Shown here piece after piece: positions 7,202 to 18,100 of a DNA stretch of 26,736 nucleotides. The stretch's first letter is position 1, and every line of letters begins with the position of its first letter. Location: the IMG/VR virus record IMGVR_UViG_3300021962_004961, positions 1-26,736 of that record; one strand, 5' to 3'. Position numbers and translations under genes: made by a program. The notes beneath the pieces are model-generated. The model searched no databases and had not been told where the DNA came from. It worked only from the letters and a program-made list of their open reading frames with translations. The DNA is from a virus.

Positions 7202-10200
7202 TTATACCACCTCACTTAAAAATAGTTGCATCTCTGGACCGTTCGAATCTCTTGAAAAATCAATATTGTATACAACAAATCTGTTTGAAGAGTCTGCAGC
7301 AATATCTATTCCATTCTCTTTGTAGTCTATGCTTACTATATCTCCAAGTTGAATTGTTGGAATAGAAAATATTTTAACTCCAAGTGCTTTTCTTGGTTTT
7401 GATATTTTTGTAACAAGCCACTTCATTAGTTCAGACGCTTCATCCTGTGACTGAATATAGGCAGCATCTAAAGAAAAATCTTTTCTTCCGTGCTGCATAC
7501 GGCTAAACTTTATATCTTCGTAGTCTAACTTAAACTTAAACGGATTTGAAATTAGTTTGTCTGCAACAAATTTTGGATCTGACATTACGCTATTTTTATT
7601 AAAATATTGATCAACTGTCAAAGTATTACTTGACTGCTGAGTAAAAGTAATTCCCTGAATTCTCAAATAGTTTCCACTAGTTTCATCTAGATTAAGTGCA
7701 GTGTCTGTTGCATTAAACACTAGAAATTCTGCGCCATACGATCCTGCCCTAAATCCAGAAATAACAAATCCTTTTATTTTATTAAACGTTGGAGAAATTT
7801 TTGCTGTTAGTGCTGGAAATGCTTTGTCATATTTAAAACTAAATTCTGCCACTTCTCTCATTATACTTCCAAACTCTTCAAAATAAATATTATACTTTGG
7901 TGGTTCTGAAGATCCAATTCCAGAAAGATAGGTATTTTGTATTAATCCACTCATAGCGTATTTTCTGAAAGAGTTGCTTGCATCAATATCAGAGTCTGCA
8001 AAAACAGAATTGACAACGGTTCCCAAAGAGAATGACGTATTCTGAGAATAATTGTTGCATAGTGCATAGACATTTTCAAACATTGCTCTTGAAGAACCTC
8101 TAGTAAATAGGGCAATATTTGAATACTCTGGCAATGGATCTGAGTCATCTACTGTTTTTACCATGGTTCCATTTATGTATAGATAGAATCTTCTTATATT
8201 TCCTATGTTTTCATATTCTACTGCTAAGTCATATACCGTCGGATTTTCTTCAGCAAATAATCTTGACTGACCAGTAAACCTGCCATCATCTACTATAATC
8301 TTGGCTAAGCCCTTGTACAAGGTGAGTGGAATTGCTTTTCCATTGTCAGACTTGACTTTATAAAATAAAACATTGTGAACATTTTGTTTTTCTTTTTCTG
8401 ACAACTTATTTAATCCAAGTGCTGCAATTTCAAAATAATATCCAACATTAGTTGTTGGGTTTAGCATTACTGCTATACCTCCAGACCCTCCAGATATTGT
8501 AACATTTTTATCTGGGGTAGAACCATTTATAACATAGTATGATGCTGCGCCATTAGCAGTTTGACCACGATCACTACTATTTTCAATTTTACCAACTAGT
8601 CGTATTCTAGTTCCAAAGTGCTTATATTTTTTATCTGTTAAAGGCTTGTGTACATATGATATAAAATCTCTTGGCTTATCTTTTGTCGTAAAGTTAGGGC
8701 CAGTCAAAGAAAGCGCTGATGCCTGAACAGATCCAGGAATCTGCTGAGTTTGTGTAGTTATCTCTCCTGTTAAAGAGGTTGACAAAAAGTTTCTAATAAG
8801 TCCCGTTCGTGTTGAAGTTCTTGCCAAAGCATCAGAAGATGCTCCATTACTTATTGTTTTTCCTGCAGAAGCAACTGTTGTTTGTGGCAAATCAGTTTTT
8901 GTTTCAAACAAATATTCTGAAGCCATATAACATCCTTTTACATTGTCTTCAGATTTCCAATAATCAGATATACCAGCAGAATGCTCTACAACTGTTGTTC
9001 CAAATTGACCACGACCATGCTTGGCAACTGGACCATTTTTAAGTTTTAAAATTCCTTCTTGTTCAAAATAATTAGGAACAGAATAAATTCTGACAAGGCC
9101 TGTTGGATAAATTTTTCCATTAAATGGAAGTTTAGAGAAATAGTTTTGATACTCTTCAACTGAAGATATCCAAACATTACCTGAACCAGTTACGTTATAT
9201 TGAACTGCGTCATACTTTATAACTTCTCCACTAGAGTAAAAATAACCATTGTATCTTGTGATCCAGTATACTGCTTCTCCTAGGCTAAACGTGTTATTTA
9301 TTACGATACCGTTTTTTACCTCTGGAACTTTATCTGATAGGTTAGAACTTAAAGGTATCGCAGCAAGCACATATGAAGATTGTGTTCCAACCTCGTTATT
9401 AATTGACTTTGTGTTCTCGGTACCAGATACTTCCCAAAGCAGTGCTGGTTTATACACATACATTCTTTCATCTTCTAAAAGACTTGCTTGTCTTAAAGTG
9501 CCGATAGATCTTTGAATATGTCTAACAGTATAATTTATTGTGCCACCGTTGTAAACTGTGTTTGACTCATTTGATACCGAAATAATGTTTGCTAGTTTTG
9601 CATTGTCTAAAGTTTTATTTTTAATTTCTCTATCTTCATACAAATCGTTAGTTCCTTTAAGAGCAAATGTGGTTGGTCTTTGTTCTTTAGTTGGCATTAT
9701 ATAGTCTTTACTCATCATAACAAAATTATTGTACTCATCAAAGAACATTGCTGTCTGTGTTGATATTGCTAAATCCTGCAACACCTGAGCAACACTTTTA
9801 TCTGGAGCAACAAAGAAAAATGGCATTACCATTTCTTTTTCATTGGAAATTCTTCTAAATGTATAGTTAGAAAAACCAATACTGTCTAACAAAAGAGAAA
9901 CTGCAGAACTAAGAGAAACCTCTGTCATTAATATTTCTGGTGCCGTAATTGATTCTAAATACCAATACAGATCTCTTAACGATATAGAAATTCTTTTATT
10001 GACTAAATCTGCTTTTGGAAATGAATCAGAGTATAAAGTTTTCATAGGAACCCAATAATCCCAACCACCAACATTTATAATAATTTCATAAAACTTAAAC
10101 TGTACGTGGCTATCTACATATTTTGCAATAATGCTTGATGAGTTATTTTCGTTAAATGCCTGATCATGATCAAAAATATTAACGCTTCCATTTGATGCAA

Positions 10201-11494
10201 CTAACTGCCCTACTGGCAAACCGCTTAAACCTAGATCAGATGCGCTTTTATTTATTGAATAATCTAACACTTTGTCGGAAAGATTCATTGCAAGTCTTGG
10301 AGAAATTTCAATAAGATCAAAAGTAGAATCTTTTGCAGTCATAGAATCTACAACAATCCTAACTCCAGAAATGTACTCAAACTCTCGATACTTAATTTTA
10401 TTATCTAAAGAGTTGATAAATTTATCTGGTGAAGTTGCATCTGTAAGAAAGTTGGTTAGCCTATCAACAGTTTCGTCCTGCACATACCATCCATATTTTG
10501 GAGTTATAATAGTATAGTCTACTCCATTCCATATATGGTATTTACCTATATCGTTTTCGTTTTCTTTAATAAGATATGCATATCCAACAACAGACTGCTC
10601 AGGAAGAAGCGTATCACTTGAGTATACTTCAGCAAAAACAAATGTGTCTATCCATTCGTCTGGAACAATAAAGCCATATGATATTTCAACATAGCCATCG
10701 CTTTTAATAATTGCAGAACCGTCTTTTCTTCTTTTCGATGGATCAAATGAAATAATGTCTTGCCAATTTCCTTCTTTTAAGAATTGAATTTTCCATCTGC
10801 TTGGAACCTTTTGATTTACCTCTCCATAAAATGGATCAGCAAAAGAGCCTGTTGAGGATGAGAATGGTCCAAGATCTTGACTTCCCGTATGAGTTTGCAT
10901 TTTGATTACAAGCCTATTTGTTGGTATTTGCTCTTTGTATACTACGAAAGGACAAGCATCTTCTATGGCATTTTGAACACCATTTATTTTTGATGCAATT
11001 CCATATTCTTGACCAGACTCAGTTCTATACGATGTCCAATATTTAAAGTTATCTTTTTTATCTGGCATATAATATCTTGGCCTGTCTGCCATAAACATAT
11101 TTGGATAATGTAGTTTTCCATTTTCAAAATATACAGCCTTATTGATGCCAGACCTAGGTCTAAATCTTTCAAAGCAACTTTCTAAGGAGTATAGGGTTTG
11201 AGTTTTTTCTTTTTTAGTTAAAAATGTAGTTGGTGTATTATCATTTTCAAAGGTGCCATCTATTAAAACATCTGCATCTGTTGCTCCTGTATAAAAATTT
11301 CCATCATCATTAATATCGAAACTTGTAGGCAAAGACGAGTATATTGAAGATGTCTGCGTTGGACGATATCTATAGTTTCCAATGTGTTTAATATTGTTTG
11401 TTCTATTCATATTTAATTCTGCAACAATTGCTGACTTATTTCTAACAGTATCAGCAGTCTCTAAAAAGGCTTGCAGGTCTTTGTCTTCAAACAT
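7202..11494 (-). CDS. large tail hub / minor tail protein with LamG-like insertion
   Basis: A 1430-residue protein that probably forms the central hub at the tail tip. The N-terminal third is beta-rich. About residues 530-610 (VLLDSIGFSNYTFRR, then VAQVLQDLAISTQTAMFFDE) resemble the hub domain of gp27/Tal-type proteins, and the C-terminus (about 1335-1430: IPTIQLGDIVSIDY, NRFVVYNIDFSRD) resembles the closing hub domain. Between them, about 935-1150 has the strand pattern of a concanavalin-like LamG domain (FGTRIRLVGKIEN, YFEIAALG, RRFYLYINGTMV, SNIALFTRG), a likely carbohydrate-binding insertion. I chose ATG 11494, which overlaps the preceding stop as TAATG and has GGAAGA upstream, over an in-frame start at 11527. 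No peptidase or muralytic motif was recognised. Confidence 0.82.
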   Translation of the reverse strand: MFEDKDLQAFLETADTVRNKSAIVAELNMNRTNNIKHIGNYRYRPTQTSSIYSSLPTSFDINDDGNFYTGATDADVLIDGTFENDNTPTTFLTKKEKTQTLYSLESCFERFRPRSGINKAVYFENGKLHYPNMFMADRPRYYMPDKKDNFKYWTSYRTESGQEYGIASKINGVQNAIEDACPFVVYKEQIPTNRLVIKMQTHTGSQDLGPFSSSTGSFADPFYGEVNQKVPSRWKIQFLKEGNWQDIISFDPSKRRKDGSAIIKSDGYVEISYGFIVPDEWIDTFVFAEVYSSDTLLPEQSVVGYAYLIKENENDIGKYHIWNGVDYTIITPKYGWYVQDETVDRLTNFLTDATSPDKFINSLDNKIKYREFEYISGVRIVVDSMTAKDSTFDLIEISPRLAMNLSDKVLDYSINKSASDLGLSGLPVGQLVASNGSVNIFDHDQAFNENNSSSIIAKYVDSHVQFKFYEIIINVGGWDYWVPMKTLYSDSFPKADLVNKRISISLRDLYWYLESITAPEILMTEVSLSSAVSLLLDSIGFSNYTFRRISNEKEMVMPFFFVAPDKSVAQVLQDLAISTQTAMFFDEYNNFVMMSKDYIMPTKEQRPTTFALKGTNDLYEDREIKNKTLDNAKLANIISVSNESNTVYNGGTINYTVRHIQRSIGTLRQASLLEDERMYVYKPALLWEVSGTENTKSINNEVGTQSSYVLAAIPLSSNLSDKVPEVKNGIVINNTFSLGEAVYWITRYNGYFYSSGEVIKYDAVQYNVTGSGNVWISSVEEYQNYFSKLPFNGKIYPTGLVRIYSVPNYFEQEGILKLKNGPVAKHGRGQFGTTVVEHSAGISDYWKSEDNVKGCYMASEYLFETKTDLPQTTVASAGKTISNGASSDALARTSTRTGLIRNFLSTSLTGEITTQTQQIPGSVQASALSLTGPNFTTKDKPRDFISYVHKPLTDKKYKHFGTRIRLVGKIENSSDRGQTANGAASYYVINGSTPDKNVTISGGSGGIAVMLNPTTNVGYYFEIAALGLNKLSEKEKQNVHNVLFYKVKSDNGKAIPLTLYKGLAKIIVDDGRFTGQSRLFAEENPTVYDLAVEYENIGNIRRFYLYINGTMVKTVDDSDPLPEYSNIALFTRGSSRAMFENVYALCNNYSQNTSFSLGTVVNSVFADSDIDASNSFRKYAMSGLIQNTYLSGIGSSEPPKYNIYFEEFGSIMREVAEFSFKYDKAFPALTAKISPTFNKIKGFVISGFRAGSYGAEFLVFNATDTALNLDETSGNYLRIQGITFTQQSSNTLTVDQYFNKNSVMSDPKFVADKLISNPFKFKLDYEDIKFSRMQHGRKDFSLDAAYIQSQDEASELMKWLVTKISKPRKALGVKIFSIPTIQLGDIVSIDYKENGIDIAADSSNRFVVYNIDFSRDSNGPEMQLFLSEVV

Positions 11495-12141
11495 TATACT
11501 TCTTCCAAGGTTACTGAGACATTCCAATAGTCAAACTTAGTTCCTCTTTTTTCAACTGAATAAGAAAAGTCAGTAATAAACATTTCAATCAATTGATTGT
11601 ACTGTCGAAGATGATCATATGGCGCTTCTGTTCCTTTAAAAATTCCTTTTCTATCATATGCAAGAAATACCCAGAAAGAACCTTTGTGTGCATCATACCA
11701 TTCAAGCATGTCAGCACCGCCTGCCCCTCCATCTGTTGTGTAAGACTTTTTTGGAGAGAGTCCACTAATTGTGTCAAATGTGGGGACATCATCGTGAGAC
11801 CTAGAAGGAATCAATGTCCAACTAGTGCTTAGAGTAAGTTTATCTGAAATATGATAAGACCTCATTCTGCCATTAATCATTCTTTCTCTTTTTTCTATTC
11901 TTTCATTTTTAAACTGTATTGGCTGCCTATTATCATCAGTAATCAATAAGAATTGATCTGCTAGTGATGGGTCTTCTATTCCTTCTGGATCTGCCCCGAT
12001 TTCATAGCCATTAGGAACATAAATACCATTCTGTAGGGTACCAGTGTTTTCTGACCAAAGCATACCGCTTGGTCTGTAATATTTTTTACGACCCAGCATA
12101 TAACTAACTCTAGGATCTAGTTCTTCTTCATGCTCTGCCAT
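11494..12141 (-). CDS. distal-tail-like minor tail protein
   Basis: A 215-residue protein directly after the tape measure gene, the position of the distal tail (Dit) protein that joins tube to hub. It is beta-rich with a C-terminal motif (YDHLRQYNQLIEMF, ITDFSYSVEKRG, WNVSVTLEEV) that I recognise as typical of minor tail proteins following the tape measure in actinophages. The ATG at 12141 overlaps the tape measure stop by 14 bases with GGGAG 10 bases upstream, and its stop overlaps the hub start as TAATG, so the three genes are translated as a coupled unit. A Dit role is inferred from position and size. Confidence 0.72.
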   Translation of the reverse strand: MAEHEEELDPRVSYMLGRKKYYRPSGMLWSENTGTLQNGIYVPNGYEIGADPEGIEDPSLADQFLLITDDNRQPIQFKNERIEKRERMINGRMRSYHISDKLTLSTSWTLIPSRSHDDVPTFDTISGLSPKKSYTTDGGAGGADMLEWYDAHKGSFWVFLAYDRKGIFKGTEAPYDHLRQYNQLIEMFITDFSYSVEKRGTKFDYWNVSVTLEEV

Positions 12142-15100
12142 TTAGCGACACTCCCTTAATTCTTCTATCATCAACCTGTTTAATTGTTGACATTACTGCC
12201 TGTGCAATCTCATTAGGATTTGCATTAGTTCTGGCGTTAACAGTTAATGTGTATGTATTATTATACACTGCTCCGCCAACTGGCTGTCCGCTATTTATTG
12301 ACTTCATTGTATCAATTCCGTGAGCATCTACAGCATACTTGCTCATTACAAATTCTCCAGGAGTAAGCATTGCAGGGACAGTGTCAGTTCCTTTAGCAAA
12401 TCCTCCACGGGCAAAGAACTTAGGAATTAATCCACCCTTTGATATATATCCAAACTGCTGTCGTCTGTTAGCAATAATGTTTAGACCAGTATTGAACCTC
12501 AATGCACTTTCTGCTGCTGCTAATTGTGCTGCTATTGATGCTGCTCCAATTGCTCCTGACTCTTGTGATGCAATAGCACTTGGGTTAACTCCTGCTGCAG
12601 CAATGGCTGCTGCATCCATATCGCCTGCTGCCTTGGCTTTAGCGTATGCATCTGCTGCTGCCTTTGATGCTGCTGCTGCATCTGTAGTTGCACCAACTAT
12701 TGCGTCGGTTGCTGCTTTATCTGCTGCTACACTTGCTGCTGCTGCTGCAGCATTTGCTACAACTGCTGATTGTGCATTTTTAACAGAAACTGGTGTTGAG
12801 TTATATTCTTTTAACTTAGCAAGTATGCTTGCCCACTTTGCGTCAATCGCAGCGGTTGATGCAAGCAACGCTCCCAGTACAGCATCAAAATCTTTTCCTG
12901 CAAGAGAGTTTGCTGCAATTTTTGCTTTTATAGCATCCCACTCTAACTTAGTTTTATCTAGAACTGTTAGTTCTGAAACAAGTTTGTCTATTTGTGCTTG
13001 TATTAATTCGTTGGCAAAAGTTAGGTCTGCAATTTTATCTTCTAACGGCTCAAGTTGATTCTTTTGTATTTCAAAAATAGCATCTTCTTTTGCCTGAATC
13101 TCTAGAAGTTTTGCCTCACGTGCTTCTTCTAAATTATAAATCTGATCTTCCAGATTTCTAATGTCTTGAAGAATTGTAACTCTTCGTGGATCGTTTTCCA
13201 TTTGATAAAGTTTTTGAGCATTCTCAAACTGCTTTTGATCAATTTCTTCTTGAGACAAACCAGTCTCTGCTCCTCTAAGACCTCTAATTTCATTTTCTCT
13301 AGACTGCTGCAAAGCATCAGCCACAGAACCACTAAATCTTTGTGCTGATTGTGCACGAGCATCTTGTGCTGCTTTGGCTGCTGCCGATATGTCTCCACTG
13401 GTTAGTGCACCTGCAATATCTAGTTGACTCTTTTGTTGATTAAGAATTTCTTCATTAACCTCTGCAACCTTAGCAAGAGCCTCTGCTTGCTTGTCATATT
13501 CTTTATTAATTTGCTCTGCTTGATTAGCCATGATTGCAGAGTCATTAGACATCTTTGCATTTTGCTTGTTAATTTCCTCCATGGCACGATCACCAAATTC
13601 TGGATCCATCTCCAAAATTCTTTGCTTATCGCTAATCTCTTCTTGCATTTTTTCTATAGGTCTTGTATAGTTCTTTTCAATATCTTGCTCTATGTCTCTA
13701 ATCTCACGATTGATTAATTCAATTTGACGCCTAAAACCTTTTGCTGCTATTTCTGCATCTTGAATTTGCTTATTGTTAGCGTTCATTTGCTGAACCATGC
13801 CCGATGTTCTTGGATCTGCACCTGTTCTTAGCATTTCTTCTTGCACAGAAAACATCTCGTCTACAAGATCCATACCAGGCTGAGCAGATTCAGAATATTT
13901 TTTAGAATTATAGTTTACTTGAATATCAATAATTTTCTTTGCTTCAATAGAGTTTAAATAATCGGCAATTTCTTGAGCATCAACCTTTCCATCCTTTAGG
14001 TCTTCAATCAAATGTTTTGCAAGTGCTGGGTCATTTAAAACCTCAGACATCTGATCTGCAGAGAAGCCTGCTGCCTGCATTGCTGTTCCAAGTTTAGGCA
14101 TCTGCTCAAGAAGTTTAAATTCTTCATTAGCCTGAATCATTTTTTGCTTAAGAGCAAATCTTTCTGTTTCATCAGTAGCCTTTTTAAGATCTTCTATGTA
14201 CTGCTTTCTTTCTCTGCTTCCTTTTTTGCCAAGTGCTCCTGCTGCAATTGCTGCTGCTGTGGCAGCATCTTGAACATGCTCTAATGCTTCTGTTGCAGTT
14301 GCTCCTTCTGAAACTAAAATTCTAAAAGCCTTTTCCTGATTTGCAACTTGCTCTACCGCTTCTCTATTAACAACGTTAGCCTCTCCAACGATAGCCTCGT
14401 TGTAAGTTTTCATAATCTTTTTGCCAGTGTCAGTAAATCCTTTTATATTTGCCTTTGTTTTTGGCTTGCCTTTTTCAAATTCAAATACAGCCTTTTTGCC
14501 TTTAAGGTTTGCTAGTTTCTTAAAATCTTCTGAAGACATAGAGGCAATCATGTCTCTAAACTCTTTTGGAGCCTTTAGGTTTATAAGTCTTTGCTGTAAA
14601 CCATCAAACATGTCAAATGCACGAGACATGTCTTTTAGTGCTTTTTTACTACTAAAAGCAGCAAGCATTGATTCTAGTGGCTTGGTTGCATCAAATGCTC
14701 CATCACGAACATTCTTAATTCTCATTGCAAGTTGATCAAGGAAGTCTAGAGGGTTTGAACCCTTACCTCCTCCTTTGTCACCAAGGCCTGCTCCCTTAGA
14801 GTCTATCGTAGTTTTAGTTCCATACTTTGCTTCTGTTCCTTCTTGTGCAAAATTATCACCTATAATATTCATTTGTTCCAGTGTTGCAGGCTTTCCGTTT
14901 ATCATTGTTAGAGCCTCAAAAGTTGTTGTGTATTTATCGTTATACTCTTTTGTTCCTACGTCCCCTGCCAAAATTGCAGCATTCTCTGCCTGCAATTTAG
15001 CCCAGGCATTTCTTTCTTCTATTGTCTTAAAGTTGGTTGCTGTTTCAAATAAAGTTCTATATGTTTGAATTGCTTCTTTTCTTACTTTTGGATCAAGTTT

Positions 15101-18100
15101 AGCGTAATATTCCCAATTATCTATTACTCCTTGCAAACTCATGTCAGGATTTTCTTCTGAGAACTTTATCATTGCTTCTTTTTCTATTGGGTCTGGAAGT
15201 TTTTCAATTTTATCTAAGTCATCTGCTAATGCCTCTAAACCTGACATTCCTAGTGTTTTTATTGCTGCTTCCATATCTACTTCTAAGCCATCAGATTGCT
15301 GCAATAGCGTTATTGCATTACCAACCTTTTCAAATTCTTGTGGATTTTTTCTAGCCATCTGAACCATAATTTTTTTAGAAACTTTTTTATCAATGCCTGC
15401 TAATGAAGATGCAAGTTCACCCATCTTTGGTCCACCGTGAATTCTCATTCCAACGGCTAAAACAGTATCCATTTTCTTTAAGTCGCCCTTAAAAATTTTC
15501 ATCATTGTTTCAATTTGTTCTGGTTGCATTTGTCCAGACTGCATTAAAAAGTTTATTTTTGCCTCAAAGGTTCTTCCTTCGTTTTTATTTGCAAAAGACT
15601 TATCTTCATCTGCTCTTGCTCCTAAATCTAAAACTCTTTGTGCTGATGCTTCCTGGGCTGTTCCCTTATACTTTGCTTTTACATCTGCTTTTTGTGCGTC
15701 AAAGAAAGCATCTTGCCTTCTTGCTGCATCATTTAAAAAGTTATTTCCAGTAAATAGTCCTGATTTATTTTGACCAATAATATTTGCAGCATTAGATGTC
15801 TGCCTATTTATTTGTGCAGCAACCATATTATTAATTCTTGACATTCCTGCTTCTTGCTCTTTAGTCATTGCAATAATTTTTTCTTGTATTTCTAACTGTT
15901 TTTGTTTATTAGATGTTGCTGCTAATTCATTTTTTAATGTTTTTAATTGGTCATCATAGTATAGAGACATTGCATCTGCTTGTGCCTGTGCCGTTTCAAT
16001 TGCCGATGACCCAGCAACTGCAAGTGCTGCTGTTTTATCAGAACCAGATGCTGCGCCAAGTAATCCGCCAGTTGCCATGCTTGCCCACATGCTATTGCTT
16101 CCAACTTCAGATCTATCTTTTGAATTAACTTTTCTTACTAATTCTTGAGATAGCCCTGCTGCTTGTTGTGCAATTCTTGCTCTAATTTCTAAAGGATCTT
16201 TACCTAAGTCTTCTCCATTTGGACCTATAAGTTGTCTTAGTTGTACATTAATTCTTGTTGCAGCAACAGAATCTTTGAGATTAATTCCCATTTGATATGC
16301 AATTTTTTGTCCCAGTTCTGGTGCTATAGTGCCATCAGATATTGCTGCTGCTAGTTGTAGAGCAAACTGTTGAGCAGCAACCTCTGTTCCATTTTTTGTT
16401 GCATTGGAAACAAATGCCTCTTGAAGTGCTTTGCCTGCTGCTCCCTCAAGGAACTGTGTAGCCTCCATAGATCCTTGTCTGCTTGCTTCATTATAGGTTT
16501 GTATTTGTCCTTCGGCTCTTCTTTTATTCATTATTTCAGAAGCGCCAACTTTTCCAGTTTGCTCACCTATCTTTTTAAGCATATCTGCGCCAACAGTTGT
16601 TGACCTTGTAAACTTTGCAATTGCCTCTGCAGTTGCTTGTAATTTTTTATTTAGAAGAAATGCTCCAGCACCTAGCGCTAGAAGTGCTACCACAATACCC
16701 TGCGGTCCTGTAAGGCCTGCAAGCATAGGTGCAAATTGTGCAACTGTTGCAACTGCTCCTAAGCCAGCCGTTACTGCTGGTGGGGCTCCAGCCATTCCTG
16801 CTACCATTGCTGCTGTACCTGCTGCACCTGCAACTTTGCCAGATACTCTGCCAACTTTTTCTCTTCTCATGCCTCGTTTTTTCTGAGCAATTTGTTTTTC
16901 TGAAAGGGTTGTTGGCTGCTTTTTTCCATCTGCGTCTAATTCTGGATCAAACAAAATCTGTCCCTTTTTATCTCTTGTGTAGGTAGATGCTTCTTCGTAT
17001 GCTTCAATAGAGCCCATTCTGTTTTTACCTAAAGCATCCGCTGATTGACTTCCTGGAGGAATAATTCCACCTTCTGCTGCTTGTTTTGCTGCCTCTTGTG
17101 CATTATATGCTTTTAGTCTTGCCAACTGCTCTTTTTTCTCTGCATCTAGTGCATCATTTGTTTTTGCAATACTTGCTGAAGATTCTGCAATGTCTTGTTG
17201 TGCAGCACCTGCTTTGTCGATTGCTGGAAGCATCTCACCAAGATTGTTATTTGCTGCATTGGTCAGTTGGTTAGTTGTAATAAGGTTAGACGTGTTTGTT
17301 GTTTGAGCATCTACTGCAGCCTGAGTTACATTGGCAAATTCATCTGTTTCTTCTGCAACAAGAACAGTTGAGTTTGCTAGGTTCTCTGTTTCCTTAGCAA
17401 TTTCCTTACTTTGTACCTGTGTTTTCTTTGCTAAACTAACTCTAGTTTTTATTGCTGTTTTTTCTGCTGGAAGTTCTACAGAACCTTTAGAGCCACGCTT
17501 ACGTCTTTGTCTGTCAAGAGATTTAAGAACTTGTCTTTCATCACGCATCTCTGGAGTATTAATGTCATCATAAAATGCTTTATTTCCAAGATCCATCTTT
17601 GAAACTTTTGATTGTGTTTCTGCTGCTGAAGGTAGTGCAGCGTCAGTAAGTCTTGAAGACTGTGCCCTTACTGCAGGCTGTCCTTCTTCTAATCCTTGTG
17701 CAAGACCATCTGCAATATCTTTTCCAAGACGCTTTGTTCTTCTTGATGGTGATGCTGTTTCTGCTTTTTGTTCTGCATTAGTTATTTGAGCATCAACCCA
17801 TGCAGCAAGTTCCTCGCCAGTTGATAGTTGCATTCCTTCTTTTATATCTTGTTTTGCAGCCATCATTTCTTTAAGTTTTGCTTCGCCTGGTGTAGGACCA
17901 GAACTATCTCTATATTTTCTAGTAGTTATAGGTTTAGTTATTGCTTCTCCTTCAAGTCTGTCTGCTACGTGTGCGAACTGATACTTGCCGTAGTTTTCTG
18001 GAACAGGAAGCCCTCTTTGTTCTAATTCCCACGGCATTGCTTGTTGGAATGGATCTGAGTTGTACGTAGGACCAGAGTGACTTTCTCTACCGTCCCAACC

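Noticed and set aside
11495-11527. Upstream start for the tail hub protein adding 11 residues
   Set aside because: The internal ATG at 11494 makes a TAATG junction and has GGAAGA upstream. The added residues would lie inside the previous gene with no better ribosome site.
12339-13058. 239-codon open frame on the plus strand, Ala/Ser-rich
   Set aside because: It is the antisense of the Ala-rich tape measure tract. Codons complementary to GCA/GCT rarely make stops, there is no ribosome site, and no other plus-strand gene exists in the window.
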